Assembly: GCA_022828595.1 (NCBI GenBank)
Contig: JAKGHH010000001.1
Span: 121,904,999 to 121,968,998 of the forward strand
Length of the DNA: 64,000 nucleotides
From: Nelumbo lutea
Lineage: Eukaryota; Streptophyta; Magnoliopsida; Proteales; Nelumbonaceae
Reading direction: 5' to 3'
Part shown: one piece after another, positions 22,846 through 34,226 of the stretch
Position numbering within the stretch: position 1 is the stretch's first letter
How the letters are laid out: every line of letters starts with the position of its first letter
The notes under the pieces: generated by a model
Databases searched by the model: none
What the model saw: only the letters and a program-made list of their open reading frames with translations
What the model was told of the DNA's origin: nothing
Position numbers and translations under genes: made by a program

Positions 22846-23303
22846 TTCTTTTTCATCTTTTGCTTATGCAGTTTTCTCTTCATGGAAAAAGAAACTTTTG
22901 TCACTAGTGTAAAGATGGAAAGAACTATTAAGGATGCAAGAGCTAGTCACGTTGAACCACTCCCCTAATGCCAAGGCTTTTTTAACTGATATGACCAACT
23001 GATCAAACCGAGAAATCAACTAAATTGAGAAATCCAGTTTGGGTTGTTTTTTCACATGTTCTCAATTAGTTTCGAGTAACCCAAACATATCGGTTTGATT
23101 GGACAACTTACATACAACCGAATCGAATCCGTGAACAACCCTAATACCTGATCACCTTTATTCAAAATATTTTATGTATATTGATGTTTTGAATGGTTAA
23201 AAAAAGGAAAATATCTTATGTATATCAATATTTTATGTATATTGATGGGATTGAATTAGTGCAAAGCCCGTTTGAATGCCCATTATATCCTTGCATTGGG
23301 AAT
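22846..23303. other. Intergenic with AT-rich short repeats
   Basis: It includes a stretch around 23000-23130 ending CCGTGAACAACCCTA that resembles the end of a hAT-like MITE, and repeated ATTTTATGTATATTGATG strings (23170-23245). No gene was seen. Confidence 0.35.
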
Positions 23304-23744
23304 TGATGAGGGGTGATTTGGCTCGACCTACCAATAAGCAGACACTTGGATGCGACCAGTTGATTCGACATTGACAAAACACTTCCTGCCATCTCAGCAG
23401 GACAGATCACTTCGGGTACCTCAGGCACCTCGGTCAGGACCAAGGACCAAGTAGTTCGTTATGACCCGATTTGCCAAGGTGACACGTAGCAGACTTCTAG
23501 AAGCAAGCCAACTATCTCTGGGCTCTTTGGGATCATGCTGCACAACGGCAAGACTTATCCTCATCTCGCCCAAATCAGGCGGACTTGATAAGCCTTATCG
23601 ACTATCATGAACCTCCTGGTGCAAAACAGACTCCTAACAACACAGGCGGAAGATTTCGGAGATGTTTCATGAGACCTACGGTAGCTCACCTATATAAGGG
23701 CATCTACACCAGTGACACAAGGTACGCGCGATTATTTATATACG
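23304..23744 (+). repeat. Tat-1 5' LTR, truncated
   Basis: Matches 38621-39050 throughout, including TGACACGTAGCAGACTTCTA, AGCTCACCTATATAAGG (TATA box 23691-23699) and the AAGGTACG end. It breaks at about 23744, where copia-type LTR sequence begins. The PBS that should follow is missing. Confidence 0.85.
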
Positions 23745-25067
23745 GATACAAATATATATATATATATATATATTATGATTTCAAAATGTTTGCAAAAGGG
23801 TTTTAATTCCTGGGATCCATGTGAGCAAATAGGGCATCACTATTTCTTGTAGCCGAGGGAGAGGTCCTCTCTTGTCGGGCAGTGTATGATCATTATGGGC
23901 TGAGAGGTTAAGTGTAAGACCATTGAGGGTAATACCTGATGGGCTAATCTTGCATATGTCCACAATCTCTGGGTTTTTATAAGGTGGCTTGGCCCAGGGA
24001 CCACTTAGTGTAAGTGTTGGGCCCATTAGGAGCCCATGTGATGGCTCAGGGGGAGCACTGTCCATAACAGTGTATTCGGTTAGGTCTTGTAACAAAGACT
24101 GTGCTGAACCCATGTGGCTGATGTGTAGGTCAATGTTTGGGTCCCACGCCATACAAAGAAGCCCAACTAGGCAGCAATTTGGAAGCATACTGAGCACTAA
24201 GACTTCATGGGCCTAAAGCCCATTTCGAGCTGGGCTGATTTGATCAGTTAAATTAAGGGGCGGATTTGAGATTAGATTAGCAGATAGGATAGGGTCTTAA
24301 CCCTATCCACTCAGAGAGTCTAGATCTAAATGAGATTTAGATATGAAAACCTCCTAACAAGATTAGGAGAGGGCTGATTTAATCTGTAGATAAGATAAGA
24401 GTCTATCCTTATCACTTAAGGGGAATTCATATCTAAATATGATTTGGATCAACAACTCCTAATGGGATTAGGAGCTGATCCCTTTAAAATTAGAAAAGGA
24501 GGAGGGGGCAATAGCCTCGTGTATCAACACATCCTCAATTTCAGAGCAAGAGTTACAGAAGAGAGAACATAACATCCAGTGAGATTGCGCTATTTTCTCC
24601 TTGCCGTCTCCTTCCTGTTATCGCCATAACTACCAGTTCGATCTCTTCTTCAAGCAGGAGCGATCAAGATCAGATCTTGATATCAACCTTTGGGGAAAGG
24701 CTGATTTGAAGTTGTGCTCACAGCCTCCAGCGAATTCTTGCGAAGGGTTCAGTTCGTTGGATGAGAGCACTGCTGATTCTGCTCCAACATTAAATGTGTC
24801 ATCTTCAGTGGGAGCAGTCTTTGGAGTCCTTCTTTGGGCGTGAACACTTTCGTTGGGAGATACTGTTTCTCCATTTCAGGTATATCCCTCTCCTGCTTCT
24901 GGTTTCAAATTTGGTTCGATTTAGGGTTCAAGATTGATCATTGAAAATGCAGATTTTCTAAAACAGGGAATGTGATTCTCAGATGAGGGGAGATGAAATT
25001 TTTGAAAATTTCCCAACCTTCCTGCAGGGTTTGACCATTCATATGATGGATCTCTCATTCCCTCACA
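23745..25067 (+). mobile_element. Copia-family LTR fragment (5'-truncated), plus orientation
   Basis: The reverse complement of the Copia-2 LTR aligns along this segment: ATTATGATTTCAAAATG..., the block CCGAGGGAGAGGTCCTCTC, GGGTCCCACGCCATACAA, AGTGGGAGCAGTCTTTGGA and an end ATTCCCTCACA equivalent to the Copia-2 LTR terminus. About 640 bp of the LTR's first part is absent, so this is a truncated remnant and not a clean solo LTR. A TA microsatellite lies at 23752-23774. It sits where the end of the Tat-1 5' LTR, the PBS and the leader should be. Confidence 0.8.
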
Positions 25068-25075
25068 TTTTACTA

Positions 25076-26990
25076 ATGGCATCATCAAACAACACCTGAA
25101 ATAGTATTGAGATGACAGTCACCGAGGGGCTGGACCAACGTGCATTTAACCTAGAGATCCTCCCTATGTGACCATTGGTCAGTTTACCATCCCCCTCACC
25201 ATCCCAAGGGTATTGACAATTTAGAGCCAAACGTTCGTCACCCAGTCGGTCAGCGCACCCCTGCCCCATGTGAGCGCCGCTCTCCCAACTGCAGAGCCCT
25301 CTGTGGTTCCTGTTGGGATAGAAGCTCGGCAATTCCATGAGCTTGTGTAGAGCGTCTGACTCATGCAACTGCAGATGCAACAGGTATAGTAGTTCTAGCA
25401 CTACTAGTGCCAATACCGACAATTTCATTATCAATAGCAGTTTCCCCCTCTCCAATAGAACCAACAAAATGTGAACTAGCAACATGGACGCCGGTCACCA
25501 CCTTGGGGATCAGTGCCATCACAGGTCCCAACTCCTTGGAACCAGACCCCACCTTGGGACCCTACGATAGGTTGGCGTCCATCACCACCCTAGTAGGTAG
25601 TGGACTAGAGAAATCAATCGCAACGCGACCGTCAAAGAAATCAGCAGTAGCGATCGCACAACGACCAACACCATCACCTCCATGATCAATAGTAGATCAA
25701 CAACCAACAGAGGCGAGGACCCAACTTTGGACCCCTCAATTCCCCGTAACAATCAGAACCCAAACCGCATTTGTGAGAATGCCAACAACGGAGACCAACT
25801 CCCTCCTTGCGGCAGTGTTTGAGGTCGGGAGAATACCAGAGTCAAGATACCAACTAGCATTGAGGTAAATAGCACCAACTAGGAAGCAGCAAAGAAGCGA
25901 TGTCGTCACTGAGCACACCGCACCTCGGGTAGGAGTAGTGCACCAACAGTAGAAGCGGAGAAGAGATGGGAAGAAGTGAGCTCAATAGCTGCATAGTTGG
26001 CTCCTACTTTATTGAGCCAACATTCCCCTCTAGCACCAGAGATCATCTTGGCCCCAAGGCCGGAAAACTTCAAGACACCCACCCTAGAGACCTATGATGA
26101 AAATTGAGATCCAAATGACCATGTCGATAGTTTCCAGTCACTAATGTTGCTTGCTAGGGCGGACAACGCTAGCCTTTGCATGGCCTTCTCGACAACCTTC
26201 AAAGACACAACCAGGTCATGGTATAGGAACTTACCTTTGGGATCAATCCAAAGCTGGCAACAGTTCGTGGACCTGTTCACCACCCACTACGTCACAAGTA
26301 TTAACTGCCCAAAATCTATGACGAGCCTTCTGAACGTGGTTCAATGAGAGAACGAGTCCCTAAGAGACTACATTAAGAGGTTCAACACAGAGAGGCTACA
26401 TGTACCTAACCTTGACCGCGTCGTGTAGCTCATTGCGGCCCAAAAGGGAATCCGCCAGCTAGACTTCCGTTGGCATCTCAAGTTGAACCCACCAAAAACA
26501 ATGAAGGTGTTCCTCGATGAGGCTGACGGGTTCATCAAGGCTAAAGAGGCTCTCGGGTCTTGGTTAGAGCTATACCAGGCCAGGAAGAGGAAGAGAGCTG
26601 AAGAGGAGAGCAACAATAGCAAGCATCAGCGAAAGAGCAAGTCACTGAAAAGAAGCAGGTCACCGCACAATAGGCAAAGCAAGTCGCCAAAGAAGAGTCG
26701 GTCACCACCTCAAGGTTCTAAGTCAGGTTGGTGATCTAGAACCCCTCCTATTCAAAGATCCAGTTATACTGCACTGAATGCCAAGCGAGGTGAAATTCTG
26801 ATGGCCATTAAGGACACCGGCTACATCAAGTGGCCACCTAGGATGAGAGAAGACCCAGCCAGTAGGAATCCCAATTAGTACTACCATTTCCACCGTGAAG
26901 GACGAAATTGAAGAACTGATCCACCGCGACTATTTGAAGAAATTTATTAAGTATGAAGATAGGGACGTGGAGCACCGACTTGCCGACTAG
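25076..26990 (+). pseudogene. Tat-1 gag, heavily degraded
   Basis: It starts with an ATG at 25076 encoding MASSNNT, like the MASSSN start of Tat-2 gag, and then meets many stops. The capsid core is recognisable at 26076-26735: LLARADNASLCMAFSTTF, TRSWYRNLPLGSIQSWQQF, ENESLRDYIKRFNTERL, then a basic serine/arginine-rich tail (KSLKRSRSPHNRQSKSPKKS) and ALNAKRGEILMAIKDTGYIK. The CX-type finger seen in Tat-2 (CSFHKDHDHSTESC) is degraded here to YYHFHREG. Several stops interrupt the core. Confidence 0.75.
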
Positions 26991-27118
26991 CGGAGAGACA
27001 CGCCAGAATCAAGCAGGTAGAATGACCACGAGCAGTAGCCACCTCGGCAGTTGCCACTAGAAGATAGATCGATCCGTGAGGTGATCAACATGATCACCGG
27101 TGAATCCATTGTAGCAAG

Positions 27119-27740
27119 TTGCAGCACGACAACGGGGAAGCATCAGTCCGGGAGCTTGAGCATGAAGAAGAGAACCCGTCGAATCGCCCTCGAGTAGAGG
27201 AGGTGATTTACTTCACCGAGGATGATGCTTGCATGGTCCAATATCCGCACAACGACGCCCTCGTGTTCAAGATAATAATCAAACTTCGAGGTGAAATGGG
27301 TCCTGGTAGACTCAAGCAACTCTGTGGACATCATCTTCTTGGAAGCTTTCGACAAGCTAAAGTTGGAGTGAAAGGATCTTCAGTCGGCGAACACGCCCCT
27401 GGTTGGGTTTAGTGGAGACATGGTGAAACCCCTTGGCAAAATCACGGTTCCTGTTGCAGTAAGGACCATGCCCAATACAATTAGGTTTGAGCACACATTC
27501 TTGGTGGTTGCCACCCCGTCACCCTATAACGCCATTTTAGGTCGGCCCATCCTACATGCACTATGCGCGGTGGTGTCGACCTACTATTTGTCGATGAAGC
27601 TCCCAATGAGCTACGGAGTAGGGGTAGTATGGAGCGACCCGTTCGAGTCACGAAAGTTCTATGTGGCCACAATGAAGGTCAAGGCTAAGTTGGTGGATGA
27701 CGTGGAGCTGGAATTACCCCCCGAGCACACTAAGGAGTGA
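27119..27740 (+). pseudogene. Tat-1 aspartic protease region
   Basis: It contains YFTEDDACMVQYPHNDALVF, then (after a frame change near 27295) the active-site segment, where the family's LIDSGSSADI reads VDSSNSVDI, so the catalytic-loop Gly is Ser. Downstream GKITVPVAVRTMPNTIRFEH and SPYNAILGRPILHALCAVVS follow Tat-2 closely. This protease is expected to be dead. Confidence 0.8.
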
Positions 27741-27897
27741 GCTGCACCGATGGAGGAGATAGTCCAGGTCTCAATTTCTGATACTGAGCCCTCGAAGACT
27801 CTCCAGATCAGTGCTCACCTAAACGAACTACTTCAGTCACAACTAGTAAGCTTTTTATTGAATAATTTAGATGTTTTTTCTTGGTTGGTAGCATAAA

Positions 27898-28850
27898 TGT
27901 TTGGGATAGACCCTAGTGTTATAACTCACAAGCTCAATGTGGACCCTTTAGTTAAGCCAGTTAGACAAAGAAAAATGAACCTTGCCACGGAGCGGTGGAG
28001 GGTAGTAGACGAGGAGGTTAGAAAGCTCACCACGGTAGACTTCATTAAAGAGGTCCAGTATCCGAGCTAGGTAGAAAATCCAACACTCGTGAAGAAAGCC
28101 AATGGCAAGTGGCACATGTGCGTTGACTACACTGACCTCAACAAAGCCTGCCCAAATGAGAACTTCCCCCTTCATAGAATAGATCACCTGGTAGATGTGA
28201 CATCGGGGTATGAGTTGTTGATCTTTGTGGATGCTTACTCCGACTACAACCAAATTAGGATGGATCTAGCCGACCAGGACAAAACTACTTTTGTAGCTGA
28301 ACTAGGTCTATACTGTTATAAAGTAATTCCCTTTGGACTGAAAAACACTGGAGCAACCTTCAAGTGCCTTGTAAACAAAGTATTTTTGCCTTTAATAGTT
28401 TATAAAGTTGATGTTATATTGACGACATGGTCGTGAAGACCCAATTTTCTTCTTCTTTGATTAGTGATTTAGACTTTGTTTTCCAAATTTTAAGAAAGTT
28501 TAACATAAAGCTCAACCTGAACCAAATGTGTCTTTGGGGCCACGTCGAGCAAATTCCTTGTGTACATAGTGAACCAGCGTGGCATCGATGCCAACCCCAA
28601 AAAAATAAAGGTCATTTTAGATATGAGACCACCCTAGAACATAAAAGAAGGGCAAAGGCTAACTAGCCGGGTAGCTGCCCTAAACCGATTTATGTCTAAA
28701 TCGGCTAGTCGGTGCCTACCTTTCTTTAAGGAAATTAAAAAGAACGAGGACTTTGAATGGTTTGATGAGTGTTAACTTGCATTTGATGAGCTCAAAAAAT
28801 ACCTAAGTACCCCACCAGTTTTAACCTAACCTGAACCTAGAGACGAGCTT
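27898..28850 (+). pseudogene. Tat-1 reverse transcriptase
   Basis: Motifs are WHMCVDYTDLNKACPNENFP, LLIFVDAYSDYNQIRMDLAD, YCYKVIPFGLKNTGATFKCL and, after a frameshift at about 28415-28430, YIDDMVVKTQF (catalytic Y-I-D-D) and VFQILRKFNIKLNLNQ. CVDYTDLN(K/R)ACP is typical of Tat elements. The thumb/connection part to 28850 contains multiple stops and frame changes. Confidence 0.85.
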
Positions 28851-28865
28851 AGACTATATCTGTTC

Positions 28866-29769
28866 GTGAGCGATGAGGTGGTTAGCTCGATACTAATCCG
28901 AGAAGTAAACCGGGTCCAAAGGCCCATCTACAATATAAGTAAAGTTTTTCAAGCAGCTAAGACAAGATACCCCGACATCGAGAAGATGGCTTACGCCCTG
29001 GTTATTGTAGCTTGGAAACTACGCCCATACTTCCAAGCTTACACCATCGTCGTCCTCACTGACAAACCACTAAGGCATGTTCTTCAAAAGCCTGAGGTCT
29101 CAAGTAGATTGACAAAGTGGGCCATCGAGCTGAGCGGGTACGACATCCAATTCGAGCTACACCCAACTATTAAAGCTCAAGTCCTAGCGGATTTCATCGT
29201 AGAATGCACGTTTAGTATGCCGACCCCTAAAGTGGTCGAGCCGACCAGCACGTCGGAGGCATCAACCAACGCGGCACGAGTTCTAGTCCAGGAAGCCCCG
29301 ACATGGGACGAGGAGCTCTGGATCCTTCACGTCGATGACTCGTCTAATCAGCGAGGAAGCGAAGTTAGACTCATACCATATGGGCCGAGCGAGGTGAAGC
29401 TGGAGTATGCTCTCTGGTTCAGATTCGAGGCAACGAACAACGAAGTGGAGTACATGGCGTTGATAGTCGGACTAACATTGGCGAAAGAGGTCGGAGCAAA
29501 GTAGAACTGTTCATGGCCCGATCGGGCTTGGTCATGTAATTAGGCCCGCGGGCCTGACCTCAGGCCTACCACGGTAAGCCTAACTATGTTTCGGGCCGGG
29601 CTCGGGATTTGGCAAAAAAGCTCGGCCTGGCCTGACTCAGCATTATATATTTTATAAAATATATAATATGTATTTTATATATTATATAAAATATATAAAT
29701 AATATAATATTTATTAAAATATATATTTATAATTTAATATATACATTTTTATTATTTTCTTTATAATTT

Positions 29770-29806
<37 letters not shown>

Positions 29807-30198
29807 TCAGCCACTTCAGGAGTAGTAACAGTATGGGCTAAATTTTGGGCTCAGGCCCAGGCCCGGGCTTTGGGCTTTTTATGAGGGTCGGGCTTGGGCC
29901 CGAGTTATAGGCCCGATGGTTGGGCTAGGCTCGGGCTCGGGCTCGGGCCTTAGAAAAATCTATTAATACAAAGTGAAAGCTTGGCCAAGCCCGACTAGGC
30001 CCGACCCATGAATAGGTCTAGAGCAAAGCACATTGAGGTATGCAGCAACTCTCAGCTGGTTGTGAACCAGGTGAAAGGCAAGTACGAGGCTCGAGAACCT
30101 ACCATAATGGCCTACTTGGCCAAAGTGAGGGAACTTCTACCAGACTTCCACTCTTTGCTCATCCGACAAGTACCGAGGTCAAAAAACGCCGAGGCCGA
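28866..30198 (+). pseudogene. Tat-1 RNase H plus archaeal-type RNase H (aRH), split by a MITE
   Basis: The first RNase H-like domain reads RVQRPIYNISKVFQAAKTRY, EKMAYALVIVAWKLRPYFQA and VVLTDKPLRHVLQKPEVSSR. A spacer leads to the second domain, WILHVDDSSNQRGSEV, ALWFRFEATNNEVEYMALIV, the extra RNase H that marks the Tat lineage. The MITE at 29502-30020 interrupts it after KEVGA; it resumes with KHIEVCSNSQLVVNQVKGKY. The catalytic Asp of C-S-D-S is Asn here. At AEAD it is cut again by Athila-2; the tail ALSKLESA follows at 37593. Confidence 0.85.
29494..30028. mobile_element. hAT-like MITE with 8-bp target duplication
   Basis: A 519-bp insertion (29502-30020) in the aRH domain, flanked by GAGCAAAG at 29494-29501 and 30021-30028. 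The 15-bp ends TAGAACTGTTCATGG and TAGACCTATTCATGG (reverse complement of the right end) match at 13 positions. The interior is rich in GGGC/GCCC (GGCTCGGGCTCGGGCTCGGG) and holds an AT-rich core (29640-29760) and a (TC)n tract (29774-29802). No ORF. The 8-bp duplication and TAG...CTA ends indicate hAT superfamily. Confidence 0.85.
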
Positions 30199-31700
30199 TG
30201 ATAGCTATGAATATAACCCTAGCAAGTGCACTAGTTATCAAGTAGTATAAAATATCGTTCCCACGAGGATTTAACAAAATAAGTATTAGAGCCACAGTCT
30301 TCCCTAATTATCTGGACAATCGAAATTCAGATTTAAGCAAGAACTATTGAAAATAAAAACAAAAAAAAAGAAAATAAAAACAAGGGTGATCACTAATCAA
30401 ATATGCAAATGATGAAATTGCTAGGACTTTTGGTCCACCTAACTAATGTAATGAATATTGATGGGTCCGATTATCCAAGACTAATTGTCATTTCCATAAG
30501 CTGAGATTTTTCCAAATTTATTTAAAATTCTCTCTCGAGATATACTAAACCTATGTCCATCAGGTAGCCCTTCGATCTCTCGAGTAGAGCTCTCAAGATG
30601 GAAGTGCATTAAGTCCAAGAAGACCATGAAATTCAAATGAATCATGTATATATATATATATATCTATATATCATTCAGTTCACACTATGAATTATTCTGT
30701 CAATTATGTGTATTCCTCTATCGATTCATTCACATAACTCAAATCAATTAAGAGATGGCCAAGCTCTTATTTGCATTAAGCATAATAATTCATAGACTAT
30801 ATGAAAATCACAATCTTGGAAAAATCATAAAGATAAAAATATATTCATTAACATAATTAGGCTTTCCTCAGCCATAGCAGGAAATAAATCAGTTCATGAT
30901 AGAAGAATTAAAGCAAACAAAGGGAAAGAAAGAATTCTTAGAATCGCCCATGATGCTGAGATCTCGTCCTCTTGCCGCCACCTTCTTCTTGAATTCTTGC
31001 TCCTTTCTTGACTGATTTCTCCTTTCTTCTTAATTCAATCCCCAAGATTGAATGATTGTGTGATTCAGTGATCTAGTGATACATAAAGCTGGTCCGCCCC
31101 CTTCTTTATATAGATTAAAGGGGAGGGGGTGGTCTCCTACTTTCTCTTGAAGTTGATTTTTATAGGAAATAGAAAGTCCTATCCTAATTCTAATCCTATA
31201 TCTTTATCTCTTGAACTCAATCATTTTATCACTCTAAGATTACATCAAGAATTTAAATCTAGAAGGATTCTTCTTAGTTTCCTGTTCTTGGATTCATAAT
31301 AGACCTCCTCTGCGAATTGGGCTTCAGCTAGGGTTTTCTGTGAGTTGGGCTTTAGCTGCGGATTGGGCCTTCCTATGAATTTGCCGCGAATTCGGGCCCG
31401 GAATTGACTTTGATGCAGGCTGAATCTGTGAAAGCCCAAAACATAAAAGTTGTGGTTTTTCTCTTATCTTTCCAATGGATCTTGAATCAGCCCATTCGGA
31501 GTTCGGAGACGCGAGTTAAGCCCAAATCACTGAACGATGTTGAAAATGTGAAAAATCATCCGATTTGTCTTTCTTTGCTCTTGATGCCTTTTTTCATACC
31601 CTGGACCAAAATATAAGAAATATCAGTCCAATTAGATGCTAATTTAGTATAAAAGACAGAATAATCAAGGATAAAAATATGATAAATTCTACTCTCATCA
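30199..31700 (-). repeat. Athila-2 3' LTR (left, 1502 bp)
   Basis: Single-unit form of the LTR, with one minus-strand TATA box (CTATATAAAG, 31104-31113). It contains a TA microsatellite near 30648-30663 and a segment (about 30765-30895) missing from the right LTR. Confidence 0.9.
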
Positions 31701-31740
31701 AATCCCCCACACTTAAACTCTTGCCCATCCTCGGGCAAGA
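31701..31740 (-). promoter_or_regulatory. Athila-2 polypurine tract module next to 3' LTR
   Basis: On the minus strand, a GAGGATGGGCAAG-like stretch is followed by TTAAGTGTGGGGG and the LTR. It corresponds to 14013-14047 of Athila-1. Confidence 0.7.
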
Positions 31741-32155
31741 CAAAACTCAAAACAAACTTAAAACAAGAACAAATTAACTAAAGATTTGTTTTGGATTTCT
31801 CTCAACAGGGTATTTGTTCTCCCACATGCCTTGATCCAGTATTAATGGTCCTCTCATTTGTCCACTTCTTTTACTTTTTAACTTGTCAAGGAATAATCTT
31901 AAATCTCCAATCCTCATATCCCCAAGTGAGATCGACAATCAAGGGAAGCAGGCATCTCTTCGCATGAATAATTTAGGGCTAGAGTAAGCCCTCTTTGTTT
32001 TCATAATCACATGTGGCAAAATTCAAAAATACCCTCATGATTCTTCAGAACGAAACAAAGAATGTTATTACCATAAGCTTGCTCATGTATCACATCTCCA
32101 CCACTTATCATGAGTGCAATGCATCAAAACGTGAATTAGGGTTTGGGATCTAGGG

Positions 32156-32372
32156 ATGAGTGCATTTTATGCTCCATCTCACCCTTTTATTCTTTTAGTG
32201 TGAGTGCATTTTATGCTCCATCTCACCCTTTTATTCTTTTAGTGTGAGTGCATTTTATGCTCCATCTCACACTAACTCTTTTTTCTCTTGGTGTGAGTGC
32301 ATTTTATGCTCCATCTCACACTAACTCTTTTTTCTCTTGGTGTGAGTGCATTTTATGCTCCATCTCACACGA
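32156..32372 (-). repeat. Five tandem dyad-symmetric units (Athila-2)
   Basis: Five near-identical copies of GTGAGTGCATTTTATGCTCC followed by ATCTCAC(AC), spaced 44-49 bp by short T-rich linkers (CCTTTTATTCTTTTAGT or TAACTCTTTTTTCTCTTGG type). It is the same unit as at 13570-13668. The arms GTGTGAG and CTCACAC are complementary, with an inner GCAT/ATGC pair, so each unit can fold into a stem. Confidence 0.9.
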
Positions 32373-32746
32373 GTTTTGTTTTTTTTTTTTTTGGATAACA
32401 CGTTCCAATACATGAACTCATTAACGTGGTCTCAACATGCCTAACAAAACAAGTTCTAGAATAATCAATCCCTGTTTGTCCGTTAGAAACCAAATGCTCA
32501 TAAGGGTCAACTTTGTATTGCATCTTGCCTGTTGATCATTCAAACTATTGAGATGCCTTCCCTATCTAGAAATTTCAGCTAGATTTGCCTGCATCCTTTC
32601 TTGTCTATCCTACCTAAGCACATGATTCAATGTGGTTTGCAATCATTTAAAAACAAGTCTCTAAGGAGAAGAAATTTCAAAAGGAAAGGTAAAAAAATAA
32701 TGATCAAAGCATGCTAGAGTTCGAAAAAATTTTATCAACCCCTTAC

Positions 32747-32786
32747 TCCTCCCCCACACTTAAGATATACATTGTCCTCAATGTAT
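32747..32786 (-). promoter_or_regulatory. Inner PPT-like module with hairpin (Athila-2)
   Basis: Plus strand CTCCCCCACACTTAA is followed by ATACATTGTCCTCAATGTAT, a perfect 8-bp stem with a 4-nt loop. On the minus strand the hairpin precedes TTAAGTGTGGGGGAG, exactly as at 13078-13114. Confidence 0.6.
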
Positions 32787-32996
32787 GGAATATGCATAGC
32801 AAGAACAAGGAGAGAGATTTAAGAGGATTTCCCTGCTATTTATGATTAAGGTCTTAAGAAAGGAAAAAAAAACACAATCATAAGTAACAAAAGAAAAAAT
32901 ATTTTATTTTTATTTTTATTTTTTATTTTTTATTATTTATTTATTTATAATTATTATAATTATTATTTTTTGTTCTTAGCACGACCTAAACATAAC

Positions 32997-34226
32997 CTAA
33001 AAGCAAAAGGAAAAAGAAAAACAAACTTCCCTATCATGAATCGGATCCTCTAACTCTCTTGGTTGCAGCTTTCGGTGTGCTCCCCTTTCATCCATCATGG
33101 GCGGGTTCAGATCTGGAATAGGGTCCTGCAAAGCAGAGGGTAACGATTTCTCATTAGGAATATAATGAGCATTACCTTGTCTTGGCTTGAACCCTTCTTG
33201 GCCGTCCTCTAAATAGTTCATCGCCTTCTTTACCTCTTCCTCCATGACCTACATGTTTTTACATGAATTAATAATGTAGCTTTCAAAGGGGTCATCTAAT
33301 TTAGATGTGTTAATTTCAGCTGCACCAACATCAATGCTATTGATTGCATAAATTTTATGTTCAATTGTGTTGGGATGTTCCATGGTTTTAAATACACTGA
33401 ACACCACTTCTTCACCATTGATTCTAAGGGTAAGTAGACCTTTTTGCACATCAATTAAAGCATCACTAGTAGCAAGAAAGGGTCTCCCTAAAATTAATGG
33501 CATCGATCTATCCTCCTCCATATCCAACACAATGAAATCAACAGGGATGATGGAATTCCCTACTTTAACTAAAACATCTTCCACTATTCTCCTAGGGTAT
33601 TTAATGCTTCGATCGGCCAACTGTAGGGTAATTGTGGTAGATGTTAGTTCATGCAATCCCAGCCTTTTAAAAATAGAGTAGGGCATTAAATTTATACTAG
33701 CACCAAGATCACATAAAGCTTTTTCAAATTCAGTTCTCCCTATGGTGCAAGGTATAGAAAAACTCCCTGGATCCTGAAGCTTTGGGGGCAATTTATTTTG
33801 AAGAATGGCTGAGCATTCTTCATTCAAATTTACCATCTCACATTCATCCCATTTCCTTTTATTTAACATCACCTCTTTCAAGAATTTGACATATTTCGAC
33901 ATCTATGACAATACATCAAGAAGGGGGAGATTAATGTGTATTTTTTTGAAAACTTCTAAAAATTTCTCAAATTGTCTATCTAAGTTAGCTTTCAAAATTC
34001 TTCCAGGGTAGGGGATAGGGAATTTAATTTCATGTAAATTCAGTTTAAGTGTACTTCCCTCATCCTCCTTTTGCAGATTGGCCACATCATCTTTCTTGTC
34101 TTCTTTTTGGATTTCGCCAACTGCCTTCCCACTTCTTATGGCTATGGCATTCACATGCTCTCTGGGATTCTTTTCTGTGTTGCTGGGCAACCTTCCTTCT
34201 TTCCTCTCTGATAACATGCTCACCAC
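32997..34226 (-). pseudogene. Athila-2 gag C-terminus and protease, truncated pol
   Basis: Continues the gag frame. After a TAG (34224-34226) come HVNAIAIRSGKAVGEIQ, FPIPYPGRILKANLDRQFEK and NLPLLDVLS; after a second TAG (33900-33902) come MSKYVKFLKEVMLNKRKWDE, then the protease ALCDLGASINLMPYSIFKRL and DFIVLDMEEDRSMPLILGRP. A third stop at 33246-33248 precedes about 80 unrelated-looking codons (to 32997). No RT motif follows. The active site is DLGA as in Athila-1. Confidence 0.88.

Larger units (their letters stand above)
31741..32996 (-). other. Athila-2 3' untranslated region
   Basis: Non-coding DNA between the truncated pol and the PPT. It includes the five dyad-symmetric units (32156-32372), the inner PPT-like module (32747-32786) and an AT-rich low-complexity stretch (32895-32970). 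Confidence 0.85.

Noticed and set aside
23781..24216. Overlapping frames of 75-138 codons within the copia LTR fragment (also at 43014-43587 and 50667-51085)
   Set aside because: They recur only because the LTR recurs. They lie in U3/R-type non-coding sequence and are broken differently in each copy.
24601..24843. 80-codon plus-strand frame with reasonable composition
   Set aside because: Lies wholly in the copia LTR fragment and aligns to non-coding LTR sequence of Copia-2.
27948..28253. 101-codon minus-strand frame in Tat-1 RT
   Set aside because: Shadow of the RT coding strand, which carries the diagnostic motifs.
31245..31750. Repeated 60-70-codon frames in Athila-2 LTRs (also at 36575-36946 and 37136-37411)
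   Set aside because: They are copies of the same LTR segment, including the duplicated unit; no protein similarity.
32156..32372. Possible CRISPR-like array (near-identical units with short spacers)
   Set aside because: Spacers are T-rich linkers shared between units, the context is a plant retrotransposon 3' UTR, and there are no cas genes.
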